Of a DNA stretch of 64,000 bases, positions 25,001 through 33,871 are shown one piece after another. Source of the DNA: Anaerotruncus colihominis (GTDB lineage Bacteria; Bacillota; Clostridia; Oscillospirales; Ruminococcaceae); the NCBI GenBank assembly GCA_025146135.1, contig CP102255.1:1178001-1242000 (forward strand). The letters are read 5' to 3'. The notes under the pieces were generated by a model. It had not been told where the DNA came from. It saw only the letters and a program-made list of their open reading frames with translations, and did not search any database. Every line of letters starts with the position of its first letter. The first letter of the stretch is position 1. Both the position numbers and the translations under genes were made by a program.

Positions 25001-26628
25001 GCTTTGCCGATATGATGCAGGAGGATGAACTGCCCATTTTCAACTGGATCTGGTTCGGCCTGTATCGGAACGAGGGCGGCATGAGCGCCTACACCTATGG
25101 TATGGAGGTGTTCGGCAAGGACGAAATGGAGGTGCTGAACACCGGCGCCGAGCCGGGAGAACTGCGAGACTTCCTGGCCAGCCTTGTGTCCTATGTGCTG
25201 GAAAATGATGTGGAACTTCACGACGGGGAAACCATCGGCTTTTCGGCAGAAGATAAGCACACCATCACCCGCAGCAAGGGCGTGGCTCTGCCGGATCAGA
25301 TGACCTTGAAAATCTCCTATGTGCCTGCCGGGGACGATCCAGAGCAGGATGATGACGACAGCATAGGCATGGACGATGCCTCCTGGCACATGGAAAGCAT
25401 TGAGGAGAAAGAACTGGAAATCGACCCCATCAATGCCTGCAGCCACATGGCAATCTACCTGCGCTGGTGCATAGAGCATGACCTGATGGAAGAAAACTTC
25501 CTGTCAGAGCATAGCGAAGTTGTAAAACAGGTCAAAGCCGATCCTGCCAACGTGGATTTGCGGGCGTTCATCCGTGAGAAGCTGTTCGGCTGCTTGTACT
25601 CCGCCCTGTTCAATCAACAAGGCCGCGCCTTTGCCGGGTACTACTACGGAGAGGGCGACAGCCCTTACTTTCCCAGTGATGTGGATGACTACGCTCTGCA
25701 ATATTTCGGCCCAAAGCGGTATCACTCCAATGAATTTCAGCAGGAAGCCTATCTGTTCATTCCCTTTGACGAGGACTATTATCAGGCCATGGCAAAGGTG
25801 ATTGATAAACGTTTTGTCAACTGGCAGGGACAGGGCTTTGATGAGGATACTTTGGAGCCTTCCGATGTGGCTCAGGCTATCATGGAGTATCTGGACTGCG
25901 AGTGCACCTATTTCCCTTCCATGAAGGACGACGACCCCATCATGTCGGCGTACAGCTACGCCCGGCGGCTGGGCGTGCGGGAGGGCTTTATTCCCGTGCT
26001 TGTCAAGCCGGACGAAACGCTGCTGGAGTGCCTGGTAATGAACGCCGACCCGGAGAACGAGGCGGACTGCTATGAATTTGACCTCAAAACTGTGACGGGG
26101 TACCGGAAGAAGATTCTGGATGCTCCCATCAAAGACGGAAAGGCTGTCTTGGAGCAATTGGCCGGACAACGCAGGGAAGAAGCCGAGGATGACGATCTGG
26201 ACTGGGCGGAAGAAGTCCTGGGCGAAATGGAAGGCGGCTATGATAACTGCCGTTTCTCCTGTTACTGGGATTCTGACACTAACATGACTTATCCGCTTAT
26301 TCTGGCGAAAATTCCGGTGAAGAATCCGTGGGATATTTTCGCATACCTGCCCTTTGGCAACTGGAACGAGTGTCCCGACACACCGGAGCTGATGGCGGCG
26401 GCAAAATACTGGTTTGAGCAGTATGGCGCGGTCCCTGCGGCTATGACCCATGATGAATTGGAATTTGAACTCCCGGCCCCCATTTCCAAAGAGAAAGCCA
26501 TGGAGGCAGCCACGGAGCAGTATGGTTTTTGCCCGGATATTGTTGACCAGGAGCAGGATGATCCCACAGTGGGTAACTTGGCGGATGTCCTGTGGCAGTC
26601 CACTGTCTGGTATTTCTGGTGGGATTGA
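22009..26628 (+). CDS. Giant polyimmunity-like protein (TPR, SUKH, DUF4261, DUF4253), 1539 aa
   Basis: A single frame strings together modules known from immunity proteins of polymorphic toxin systems: a TPR-like module (1-120), an unnamed alpha/beta region (~120-490), a second related TPR-like module (~508-659), a SUKH/SMI1-KNR4 domain (~692-833, with ELGYKLPASYICLMKQHNGG), a run of acidic residues (~838-858), a DUF4261 domain (~862-1100, GFVLMSKGSWDKAQF), an unassigned domain (~1122-1290) and a C-terminal DUF4253 domain (~1300-1539, GNWNECPDTPELM and a WYFWWD end). Start ATG 22009 has TAAGGAGG; an in-frame ATG at 21943 does not. Likely role is neutralising several incoming toxins in the cytoplasm (inference). 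No toxin gene is seen nearby. Confidence 0.8.
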   Translation: MELLEQCQIWNENDEYQKIIDALEAVPAGERTPEMDSELARAYNNLAELGDRELFKKAIALLAPHEEYFEGDHCWNFRMGYSYYYLDQEGRALPYFRKALEARPGDEDSQMLINDCEKRITLPRFEKCFRERTEAAWEAFAQQEAGLRRFMDEDKNRERGEELIGQCEKILNFAFDEICFEMGFNGKKHELILTPEGNRVKLFQLVYFQKHAPKEVLEHWNILVGRQSNPNIGLRSGGWEISGDDVQLWLEQQGENSFALSAYCEKLLPLLREDENRVWWILTNLTDQVLGEIPHMRYIDSFDMLETPREEPCVLLSKLPDELKGMGLDLSIDPEVLLESYTGYEMKPDENPDADWRLDIIAGITCCPPFINDYMSAESGCMDDFHADGAVAGFFCYPLDTLRDENGSQKIFDFREKLESALLADAGEDAVTLTGGATGLYCGYVDFIAWDLRAVLNAAQEFFDETDLPWASFHVFRRDVGTVTLKEPEGDKPEDDGFDDEESLDNLEYIPYTPENAEAFYRQLERWNDEDEYTRCIAALGTIHKDQWDYRAAYAMARALENYAIIGDHEEGTPNYKGDKALLQAIEMLESVREEGQDKAEWNMRMAYGYQYLHGQEEKAIPYAQRWAELDPEDEDAPAVIRECRQEIRNRQRSRKKKTRFAPGDTPFEGFDFTDFWDDDEYALKEYVSEPPSDELIASVEEELGYKLPASYICLMKQHNGGIPANTCYPSDEPTSWADDHIAITGIFGIGREKDYSLCGKLGSRFMIDEWEYPAIGIAICDCPSAGHDMIFLDYRDCGPQGEPAVVHVDQENDYKITRLADSFEEFICGLENESVYDMDEDDDNEDDDTDEEADQDSRGAFAGFVLMSKGSWDKAQFIQDMKAKWDITVEEDEDGGNRDDAVVFEVGGMIAAVSLMPYPIPDGEAELNAENNYMWPEAVKAAKEHCAHIMVAVLGKEENLLERGKFYAKLVAACCRQKYAAGVYTSGVVFEPRFYEGFADMMQEDELPIFNWIWFGLYRNEGGMSAYTYGMEVFGKDEMEVLNTGAEPGELRDFLASLVSYVLENDVELHDGETIGFSAEDKHTITRSKGVALPDQMTLKISYVPAGDDPEQDDDDSIGMDDASWHMESIEEKELEIDPINACSHMAIYLRWCIEHDLMEENFLSEHSEVVKQVKADPANVDLRAFIREKLFGCLYSALFNQQGRAFAGYYYGEGDSPYFPSDVDDYALQYFGPKRYHSNEFQQEAYLFIPFDEDYYQAMAKVIDKRFVNWQGQGFDEDTLEPSDVAQAIMEYLDCECTYFPSMKDDDPIMSAYSYARRLGVREGFIPVLVKPDETLLECLVMNADPENEADCYEFDLKTVTGYRKKILDAPIKDGKAVLEQLAGQRREEAEDDDLDWAEEVLGEMEGGYDNCRFSCYWDSDTNMTYPLILAKIPVKNPWDIFAYLPFGNWNECPDTPELMAAAKYWFEQYGAVPAAMTHDELEFELPAPISKEKAMEAATEQYGFCPDIVDQEQDDPTVGNLADVLWQSTVWYFWWD

Positions 26629-27076
26629 GAAGGGAGGAGGAGCGCATCCTGGCGCTTAGGGATTTGGCCGCGGCCCCGGAAATCTTTGCGCGGGCCGAAA
26701 CACTGTGGCTCACCTCAGAACTGGACGATCTGGAGGATTTGGTGGATAAGGCTCTGCCCTGCCTGATGGACTGGGCAGAGCCTTATCTGTAATGGAGAGA
26801 GGCAGTCTGCACAAGCAGCAAGGTGCCGGAGGAAACTTTCTCCGAGCAGGATCGGGTGAATATCTTAATGGATTTTGTAAAGCAAGGGTATTACCAGCAA
26901 GCGGGGGCCTTTGTGAAACAGTTCAGCGAGCCGTTTTATCAGATTATTGTCTCTCAGCCTTTTTTGTTATGTTGTTCCTATTATTGTTTCGGGTGTAATG
27001 ATGGGCAACAAAATATAAATCTTCTTTCTTTGGCAGCAGTATTATACAGATTCTATAAAATGTGGGATGAAATATA
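26629..27076 (+). pseudogene. Short remnant frames after the polyimmunity-like gene
   Basis: Two coding-like stretches in different frames: 26629-26792 (RDLAAAPEIFARAETLWL to WAEPYL) and about 26820-26960 (FSEQDRVNILMDFVKQGYYQ to QFSEPFYQIIVS). Both start in or close to ribosome-like purine runs but neither is a complete protein. Probably remains of further immunity or accessory genes. The last 100 bp are AT-rich and lead into the ROK promoter. Confidence 0.4.
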
Positions 27077-27105
27077 TTGTATTTATATAAGAAATACGAT
27101 ATAAT
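27077..27105 (+). promoter_or_regulatory. Promoter of the ROK regulator gene
   Basis: TTGTAT (27077-27082), 17-bp spacer, perfect TATAAT (27100-27105), 30 bp before the start codon. Confidence 0.75.
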
Positions 27106-27135
27106 GACATCGTGAAATAATGGAGCGTGAAAAAT

Positions 27136-28329
27136 GTGATCTGTAAAACTGCACCGCAGGATCAAAGTACAATTAAATACAACAATATGAAAATGATCCT
27201 CGATATTATTCGGGACAGCCGCGAGGTTTCCCGCAGTGAAATTGCGCGAATGACCGGCATGAGTCCTACAAGCGCGACCCGGATTGTCGGATCCCTGGAA
27301 GAATGTGGACTTGTCAGGGATATGGCGGCGGTTTCAAATGGGGTTGGACGTAAGGCCGTCATGCTCGATGTGGAGGAGAACGCTTTTTATTGTATCGGGC
27401 TGGACATTTCCGAAACCAATTTAAAACTCTGTATCCTCAACTTTGGCGGGCAGATCGTCGCGCGGGGCGCCGCGCCAGCGCCGGGCGATTCTTTTCAGCC
27501 GGAGGAGGTTGTTGAGATTTTTTACAGGATGTACCAGCGGCTTGCTATACAAGCAAAAATCCCGATGGAAAAAGTTGCTGCAATTGGGGCTGGCGCGGTT
27601 GGGACGGTCGACTCCAAAACCGGAGAGGTCATATTCGGGGATCTGATCCGGTGGAGTCATGTGCCGATCGGGCAGATGATAGAGGCGCGGTTCGGCCTTC
27701 CCACCTATGTGGATAATGATGTCAAATGTGCGATTATCGGGGATTGCTCCACACCGCCGATCAAGGGGGCGGATGATGTTGTTCTATTAAGCTTTGGGTG
27801 CGGTGTAGGCGGCGCAGTGATCCATAGGGGACGCTTAGTACGCGGCTCCATCAACTCCGCAGGCGAGATCGGACATACCATCGTGGACTATACCGACGGC
27901 CGGCTCTGCTCCTGTGGACGGCGTGGGTGCGCGGCGGCCTACTTGACCAAGGACCAGATCATCCAACAGGCGGCAAAATCCTGTCCGGGAATCTCCAGCC
28001 TTGAAGAGATCATGGCTGCATGGGAGCGCAGGGAGCCTTGGGCGGAAGCCCTTCTTGACCGGATAAGCACTTATATGGCAATCACCGTAAGCAACGCCGC
28101 TTGTTTTCTCAATCCACGCAATATGATACTGGGCGGAAAGCTGATGAACGAATCTCCCTTCCTGTTTGATCTGGTGCTGGAAAAATACAGTGCTATGATG
28201 TACCCCCCGCTGCGGGGAGCGACCACTTTTATCCGTTCCCCGCTGGGTACGGACGCAACCTGCGTCGGCGGTGCAATGATCGCGGTGGAAAAACATGTGT
28301 ACAAGGTTATGCGCTCGGCGTCGGAGTGA
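27136..28329 (+). CDS. ROK-family transcriptional repressor, 397 aa
   Basis: An N-terminal winged helix (about residues 10-70, ILDIIRDSREVSRSEIARMT and SPTSATRIVGSLEECGLV) is followed by a ROK sugar-kinase fold with the zinc motif CSCGRRGCAAAYL near residue 260. ROK repressors bind a sugar or sugar derivative and control nearby catabolic genes. The start is taken as GTG 27136, 10 nt after GGAG; GTG 27127 is possible. It is followed by a terminator and then the promoter of the transporter operon, its likely target. Confidence 0.85.
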   Translation: MICKTAPQDQSTIKYNNMKMILDIIRDSREVSRSEIARMTGMSPTSATRIVGSLEECGLVRDMAAVSNGVGRKAVMLDVEENAFYCIGLDISETNLKLCILNFGGQIVARGAAPAPGDSFQPEEVVEIFYRMYQRLAIQAKIPMEKVAAIGAGAVGTVDSKTGEVIFGDLIRWSHVPIGQMIEARFGLPTYVDNDVKCAIIGDCSTPPIKGADDVVLLSFGCGVGGAVIHRGRLVRGSINSAGEIGHTIVDYTDGRLCSCGRRGCAAAYLTKDQIIQQAAKSCPGISSLEEIMAAWERREPWAEALLDRISTYMAITVSNAACFLNPRNMILGGKLMNESPFLFDLVLEKYSAMMYPPLRGATTFIRSPLGTDATCVGGAMIAVEKHVYKVMRSASE

Positions 28330-28371
28330 TGCGCTGCGGGCGCGGCCGTTTCTGCCGCTTTTTTGTTTTAG

Positions 28372-28397
28372 AGCCGGGATTTTCCCGGCTGTTTTTT
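28372..28397 (+). terminator. Terminator of the ROK gene
   Basis: 8-bp stem AGCCGGGA/TCCCGGCT with a TTT loop, followed by GTTTTTT. A second GC-rich stem with a T run lies at about 28340-28364. Confidence 0.8.
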
Positions 28398-28443
28398 ATT
28401 AGATAAAAAAGCTGACAAAAATTAATATAAAAATTTGTGATTA

Positions 28444-28495
28444 TTTATAATTATTGTTGAAAGTTGTTGACAAATCATGCTGTTTTGTTGATAAT
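28444..28495 (+). promoter_or_regulatory. Promoter of the M24/ABC/M81 operon with TTGTTGA repeats
   Basis: TTGACA (28467-28472) and GATAAT (28490-28495) are 17 bp apart. Three TTGTTGA direct repeats overlap or flank the boxes (about 28454, 28464 and 28485), a plausible operator for the ROK protein encoded just upstream. Confidence 0.65.
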
Positions 28496-28563
28496 GTAGT
28501 CATGTTATTTTTTTATTGCCATTTAATAACGCCACGGGAGAAATTAAAAAGGAGTGTATTAAT

Positions 28564-29961
28564 ATGGGACCGGTCCGGATTACAGAAGCCGACAGCTTCT
28601 TCTTTGAACGGCAAAAACTGCCGCTGCCTCATTTTACCGCTGAAGATTATCTGGCAAGACTGGACCTGCTCACCGGCCGGATGCGCGAAAAGGGCGTCAG
28701 CCATGTCGTGATCTACGGTGATAGGGAGCATTTCTCCAACATTGACTATTTTTCCAGTTATGATTGCCGCTTTGAGGAGGCCCTGCTGGTGGTGGATAAG
28801 GAGGGCGGACGTTGGATCATTGCCGGCAATGAAGGGATGGGATACAGCTACCAAATCCCCTATCCGATCAACCGGATGCTCTGCCAGCACTTCAGTCTCC
28901 AGGGGCAGCCCCGCGACAGCAGTCTCGCGCTTGAAAAGTTGTTGGAACAGACTGGGATCCGGCGGGGAAGCCGCGTCGGTGTGGTAGGATATAAATATTT
29001 TTATCCTGCGTACACCGCCGATCCGCTGCACAGCTTTGACGTGCCGATGTATATGATGGAGGCGATCTTTGCGGCGGCGGGCCGGGAGAATGTGGAGAAT
29101 TTCACCAGTGAGATCACTGGACTGCCGGACGGCATCCGGATGCGGGTTTATACGCCAAAAGAGATCGCCTGGGCGGAATACAGCGCGACAAAATCCGCCG
29201 ATGTGTTGCTCAACCTATTTGACGCGCTCGAGGTCGGCGGGCAGGAGCTGGAAACCTCACGCCATGGGCGGATTGATTTCACGCCGGTGTGTATGTACAG
29301 CCTTGTCAATTTTGGAGCGTTCAACCTTTCGCTCGGCCTGCGCAGCCCAGATGACAGCATTTTGAACTTGGGAGATCCCTGCGGGCTTTGCTACGGCGCC
29401 CGAGGGAGTCTGACCTCCCGTACCGGGATCGCAGCAAGCAGTGGGGACGACTGGCCGCGGGCGCTCGCGGAGGAGCTGGAAAATTTCTATATGCCGTTTT
29501 GGTCCGCGATCGCCGCATGGTATGAAACCATTCGGGTTGGGACGACCGGCGGCGCGCTTTACGACGCGGTTATGAAAATAATAGGCGGTCCCGAGTTCGG
29601 CGTCGCCCTCAATCCCGGTCACAACACAGGGATGGATGAATGGACGAATTCTCCCGTTTATCGAGGCTCCACGCTGCCGGTTTTGAGCGGCGCCTATATG
29701 CAGTGCGACATCATTGCGTCGCGGCAGGAGCCGTATTTCCATAACGCGATCTGTGAGGATACCGTTATCATCGCGGACGAGACGCTGCGTGCCGGGATTG
29801 CAGCGCAATATCCTGAAATGCACGCCCGCATTCGGGCACGGCAGGAGAAGATGCGTTCGGCGCTTGGCATCCGGCTGGATGACAGCGTCCTGCCGATGAG
29901 TAACCTCAACGGCGTATATTTTCCCTTTATGCTGGATATATCCCGCGTTTTTGCCAAATAA
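28564..29961 (+). CDS. M24 (pita-bread/creatinase-fold) hydrolase, degenerate metal site, 465 aa
   Basis: N-terminal creatinase-type domain (about 20-170), then the pita-bread domain (~180-460). In aminopeptidases the metal ligands are Asp, Asp, His, Glu, Glu. Here GDPCGLCYGARGSLTSRTG keeps the first Asp but lacks the second, NPGHNTGMDEW keeps the His, the next Glu position seems to be Asp (YMQCDII), and ICEDTV keeps the last Glu. This pattern suggests a metal-poor relative such as creatinase, which uses the fold without metals. AAGGAG precedes ATG 28564. First gene of an operon with an ABC importer. Confidence 0.75.
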   Translation: MGPVRITEADSFFFERQKLPLPHFTAEDYLARLDLLTGRMREKGVSHVVIYGDREHFSNIDYFSSYDCRFEEALLVVDKEGGRWIIAGNEGMGYSYQIPYPINRMLCQHFSLQGQPRDSSLALEKLLEQTGIRRGSRVGVVGYKYFYPAYTADPLHSFDVPMYMMEAIFAAAGRENVENFTSEITGLPDGIRMRVYTPKEIAWAEYSATKSADVLLNLFDALEVGGQELETSRHGRIDFTPVCMYSLVNFGAFNLSLGLRSPDDSILNLGDPCGLCYGARGSLTSRTGIAASSGDDWPRALAEELENFYMPFWSAIAAWYETIRVGTTGGALYDAVMKIIGGPEFGVALNPGHNTGMDEWTNSPVYRGSTLPVLSGAYMQCDIIASRQEPYFHNAICEDTVIIADETLRAGIAAQYPEMHARIRARQEKMRSALGIRLDDSVLPMSNLNGVYFPFMLDISRVFAK

Positions 29962-29995
29962 GGCGCGGGCCTATTTAAAAATTCAGGAGGTAGCT

Positions 29996-31072
29996 ATGAA
30001 AAAGTTTTTGTGTGGATTGTTTGCATTTGTCCTCTCTGCATCCCTGCTGGCCGGGTGCCAGTCGCCCGCCCCAACGGATACCGCTGCTTCGGCCAGTACC
30101 GCGTCTCTGGGCGATACACAGGCAAACCAGCCGGAGGACGGCCGGATTAAAATTGGAGTTTCCTTTGCATCCGAGGCGCAGTATCGTTTTAAATTCGATA
30201 AACAGATTATGGAGCAGAAGGCGGAGGAGCTGGGCGCCGACATTATCTTCCAGTATGCGAACTACGACGCAACCAAACAGGCCAATCAGGTTGAAAATCT
30301 GATCTCCCAGGGGATTGACGTGCTGGTTCTGAATGTGGTAAGCGGCAATATGGTAAACCTTGTGGAAAAGGTACGCAGCCAGGGCATCCCGGTCATTACC
30401 TTTGACAACACGGTCGAGGGCGCGCAGGTCGACTTGAATGTGGACCGGGACAATGTGAAGGTTGGGCGGCTCCAGCTTGAAGCGGCTCTTGAATATATGG
30501 GACCGGAGGGCGGCAACGTCGTGCTGGTCAAGGGAGACCCCGGCAGCGCGGTGGCACAGCGGATCAGCCAGGGCTATGAGGCTGTCGCGGCGGAGCACCC
30601 GGAGCTGAACATTGTGGCTGATCAGTTCCATGAGGCGTGGAGTCCTGATAAGGCACTCAAAACCGTCGAAAATGCGCTCTCTGCAAACAACGATGATATT
30701 CAAGCGTTTGTCGCGTCCGCCGACTCGGTCGCTTTGGGCATCGTTCCTGCGATCAAAGCAGCGAAGCTGGACGGCAAAGCGTTCCTCTGCGGGATGGATG
30801 TGGAGATCTCCGCCGCCAAGCTCATCAATGAGGGCGTTATGACCATGAGCATTTGGACTGATATTGTCTCCGGCGACCAGCGCACGATCGAGGCCGCGGT
30901 TAAACTGGGCAAGGGTGAGGAAATCACGCCCGACGAGATCCAGCAGATCGGCGGGTTTGACATTCCAGTCCTTTTGGTGGACGTTATGCCCGTCACAAAG
31001 GATAATTTGCGCCAGTGGCTGGATGAGATCGCTCCCGCCGGGTGGGCAACCGAGGAGGAGATCTTCGGCTGA
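29996..31072 (+). CDS. CUT2-type ABC transporter substrate-binding lipoprotein, 358 aa
   Basis: MKKFLCGLFAFVLSASLLAGC is a lipoprotein signal; Cys21 would be lipidated and anchor the protein outside the cell. A low-complexity T/S/A linker (to about residue 45) precedes a periplasmic-binding type 1 fold (KIGVSFASEAQYRF, QGIDVLVLNVVSG, GIPVITFDN, GNVVLVKGDPGS). The family binds monosaccharides or related small ligands such as autoinducer-2. GGAGG precedes ATG 29996, 35 bp after the M24 gene. Confidence 0.9.
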   Translation: MKKFLCGLFAFVLSASLLAGCQSPAPTDTAASASTASLGDTQANQPEDGRIKIGVSFASEAQYRFKFDKQIMEQKAEELGADIIFQYANYDATKQANQVENLISQGIDVLVLNVVSGNMVNLVEKVRSQGIPVITFDNTVEGAQVDLNVDRDNVKVGRLQLEAALEYMGPEGGNVVLVKGDPGSAVAQRISQGYEAVAAEHPELNIVADQFHEAWSPDKALKTVENALSANNDDIQAFVASADSVALGIVPAIKAAKLDGKAFLCGMDVEISAAKLINEGVMTMSIWTDIVSGDQRTIEAAVKLGKGEEITPDEIQQIGGFDIPVLLVDVMPVTKDNLRQWLDEIAPAGWATEEEIFG

Positions 31073-31162
31073 CCGTGAGATATCATAAAAACGCTCTGAT
31101 TTGACCGTTTAACGCGGGGCCTTCCGGCCCCGCTATTATAAAGCAAAAAAGGGGGCGGCATT

Positions 31163-32692
31163 TTGCCGAATGCAGTATTAGAGATCCGCGGGCTGACCAA
31201 ACGCTTCCCCTCCGTCCTTGCGGTCGACCGGGCTACCCTGTCGATTGAGCCGGGCAAGGTCCATGCGATTGTCGGTGGAAACGGCGCCGGAAAATCCACG
31301 CTGATGAAAATGCTTTCAGGCGTTTATCCATATGGGAGCTACGAAGGAGAATTTTTTGTGGATGGACGGCCCTGCCGGTTCCGGTCGATTATGGACGCGG
31401 AAGCCAACGGCATTTCGATGGTCCCGCAGGATTTAAACATGGTCAACGAGATGACGGTTGCAGACAATCTGTTTATCAATCGCCAGCCGGGACGTGCAGG
31501 GCTGGTTAACCAAGCTGTTATGATGCGCAGAGCGCAGGAGATCATCGACGACTTTGGGCTGCATATCAACCCCAACAGCCTGGTCAAGGAGATCGGTATC
31601 GCACAAAAGCAGCTTATTGTGATCGCCCGTGCGATGCACAATCAGGTCAAAGCATTGATTTTGGACGAGCCGACCGCCACGCTTTCCAGTGAGGAAAGCG
31701 AGCTGCTGTTTGCCAAGGTGCGGGAGCTGCGCGGCAAAGGGATCGCCTGTATCTATATCTCCCACCGTCTGGAGGAGGTACAGAGTTTGTCGGACACGAT
31801 TACAGTCATGCGCGATGGACGGATCATTGAAACCGATGCGGTTGAGCGCATGGACGAGCGGCGGATCGTTTCGCTGATGGTCGGCCGGGATGTGGACGAT
31901 TTCTATCCTCCGCGTACGAACAAGCCCGGCGATGTGGTTTTCCGCGCAAAAGGCGTTACGGTTTACAACCAGAAATTCCCGGATAAAAAGGTGGTCGACA
32001 ATGTGGCGTTCGACCTGCGCTCCGGCGAAATCCTTGCGGTCTATGGGCTGGTCGGCTCGGGGCGCACCGAGATGGCGATGGGGATGATCGGCGCTTGGAA
32101 GGGCAACGTCGAATGTGAGGTTGAGGTCAAGGGCAAGGCCGTTGTAAGCCGCAACCCCGCGCAAGCGCTCAAAAACGGCATCAGCCTGCTGCCTGAGGAC
32201 CGCAAGCGGGAAGGTGCGATCGCCAGGCAGTCCGTAGGGAGCAACATCTCCGCCTCGAGCCTGCCGCGCTTTTCAAAATTCGGTGTGATAAACAGCCTGC
32301 TGGAAAAGCAGAACAACCAGGGGATGATCCGCTCCATGTCCATCAAGACCCCGTCGATGGACGCTCTGATCGAAACGCTCAGCGGCGGCAATCAGCAGAA
32401 GGTTATTCTGTCGCGGCTGATCTCGGCTGATTCGCCGGTTTTGATTCTGGATGAGGCGACGCAGGGGGTCGATGTGGAAGCAAAAACACAGATCTACAAT
32501 ATTCTGAACAATCTTACAGCACAGGGCAAGGCTATCTTGTTTATCTCGTCTGACATTGCGGAAGTGATGGGGATTGCCGACCGGATCATGGTAATCCGCC
32601 ACGGCAGAGTAGTCAAAATTCTTGATAATCAGGCTCTCGATAAGGAGCAGGTGCTTTGGTATGCGACGGTCGGAGATGAAGGAGGAAAATAA
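31163..32692 (+). CDS. CUT2-type ABC transporter ATPase with two nucleotide-binding domains, 509 aa
   Basis: RbsA/XylG-like fused ATPase. First domain: Walker A GGNGAGKST near residue 38, signature KEIGIAQKQLI (degenerate), Walker B LILDEPTATL. Second domain: degenerate Walker A GLVGSGRTEM near residue 296, ABC signature LSGGNQQKVILSR, Walker B LILDEATQGVD. Start is TTG 31163 (MPNAVLEIRGLTKRF), with GGGGGCGG ahead; no ATG fits. It ends exactly before the permease start. Confidence 0.92.
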   Translation: MPNAVLEIRGLTKRFPSVLAVDRATLSIEPGKVHAIVGGNGAGKSTLMKMLSGVYPYGSYEGEFFVDGRPCRFRSIMDAEANGISMVPQDLNMVNEMTVADNLFINRQPGRAGLVNQAVMMRRAQEIIDDFGLHINPNSLVKEIGIAQKQLIVIARAMHNQVKALILDEPTATLSSEESELLFAKVRELRGKGIACIYISHRLEEVQSLSDTITVMRDGRIIETDAVERMDERRIVSLMVGRDVDDFYPPRTNKPGDVVFRAKGVTVYNQKFPDKKVVDNVAFDLRSGEILAVYGLVGSGRTEMAMGMIGAWKGNVECEVEVKGKAVVSRNPAQALKNGISLLPEDRKREGAIARQSVGSNISASSLPRFSKFGVINSLLEKQNNQGMIRSMSIKTPSMDALIETLSGGNQQKVILSRLISADSPVLILDEATQGVDVEAKTQIYNILNNLTAQGKAILFISSDIAEVMGIADRIMVIRHGRVVKILDNQALDKEQVLWYATVGDEGGK

Positions 32693-33850
32693 ATGGCTGG
32701 CAGAGATATCAAATCCATTTTAACCGGCAAAGCTGGCAAGAATATCGTGATGGCGGCCGGCGTCATCATCCTGATGTGTATCTTTAATCTGTTAACCGGC
32801 AACATTTTCACTTCCGTGCGAAATCTTACGCTGCTGATGAAGCAGGGTTCGGTACTTATGATTGTGGCGTCAGGGCTGATGCTGCTGCTGATCGAACGCA
32901 ATTTTGACCTGAGCGGCGGCGCTGCGGTCTATTTTGTCAGCGTGATTGCGGCCCAGTGTGCCGTTACCTATAAACTCCCGCTGCCCTTCGCCCTGCTGAT
33001 TGCGATGCTCTGCGGCCTGCTCATGGGCGCACTCAATGGTTTTTTCATCGGCTATGTGGGTATCCCTGCGTTTATCGGTACGCTGGCCGCACAGCTTTTG
33101 TTCAAAGGGGTCGGCTACACATGGACCAATGCGGCGACGATTGGTCCGCTTTCAGACGAGTTTGCATGGCTGAGCGAGGGATACATCCCACCCGCCGCGA
33201 GCGCGGTTTTAATTGTGGCGGTTGCATTGGCCGCCTGCCTGTTCTGCATTTTCGACTATAAAAAAATGCGCCAGTGGTATGGCAGTGTCAACCGCCTGTT
33301 CACCCGCATCGCAGCGATTGTGATTGCCGCAGTTCTGGCAATTTGGATCTTCACCGGCTATTACGGCATACCGATGTGCGTGTTTTTTGCGGGGATGATG
33401 GCCTCGATTACGGGGTTTATCTCCAACAAGACCGTATTTGGACGGCATATTTACATCATCGGCGGAAATCCGGAGGCGGCAAATCTTTCGGGAATTAAGA
33501 CAAAGCGCCGCATCTTTCAGTCATATGTCTATATGGGTGTGATCTATGGTGTAGCGGGCATTGTGATTACCGCGCGGCTGGGCGGCTCCACCGCTACCTC
33601 CGGAAACCTGCTCGAGCTGGACGCCGTTGCGGCGGCCTGTATCGGCGGGACGAGCATGTCCGGCGGCGTCGGCCGGATCACCGGCGTTGCGCTGGGCGTG
33701 CTGGTGCTTTCCGCTGTGGACAATGTGATGAGTTTGATGAACGTCTCCTCGTATTTGCAGATGGTGGTCAAGGGCTTAATCCTGCTTCTGGCAGTCTGTA
33801 TGGACGTCTGTATGAACCAAACCAAATTCCGCCTGAAGAAGGCCAAATAA
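32693..33850 (+). CDS. CUT2-type ABC transporter permease, 385 aa
   Basis: About 10 membrane helices of the BPD_transp_2 family (XylH-like). Characteristic pieces: VASGLMLLLIERNFDLSGG, a GALNGFFIGYVGIPAFIGTL loop, and the coupling segment NPEAANLSGIKTKRR. The ATG is directly adjacent to the ATPase stop (TAAATGG), with GGAGG inside the ATPase end. Confidence 0.92.
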   Translation: MAGRDIKSILTGKAGKNIVMAAGVIILMCIFNLLTGNIFTSVRNLTLLMKQGSVLMIVASGLMLLLIERNFDLSGGAAVYFVSVIAAQCAVTYKLPLPFALLIAMLCGLLMGALNGFFIGYVGIPAFIGTLAAQLLFKGVGYTWTNAATIGPLSDEFAWLSEGYIPPAASAVLIVAVALAACLFCIFDYKKMRQWYGSVNRLFTRIAAIVIAAVLAIWIFTGYYGIPMCVFFAGMMASITGFISNKTVFGRHIYIIGGNPEAANLSGIKTKRRIFQSYVYMGVIYGVAGIVITARLGGSTATSGNLLELDAVAAACIGGTSMSGGVGRITGVALGVLVLSAVDNVMSLMNVSSYLQMVVKGLILLLAVCMDVCMNQTKFRLKKAK

Positions 33851-33871
33851 ATAATAAACAGAGGGAAAGAT

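Noticed and set aside
22975-25479. 834-aa open frame on the minus strand
   Set aside because: It lies entirely within the polyimmunity-like gene on the opposite strand; GC-rich third positions keep the antisense frame open. It has no ribosome site and no recognisable domain.
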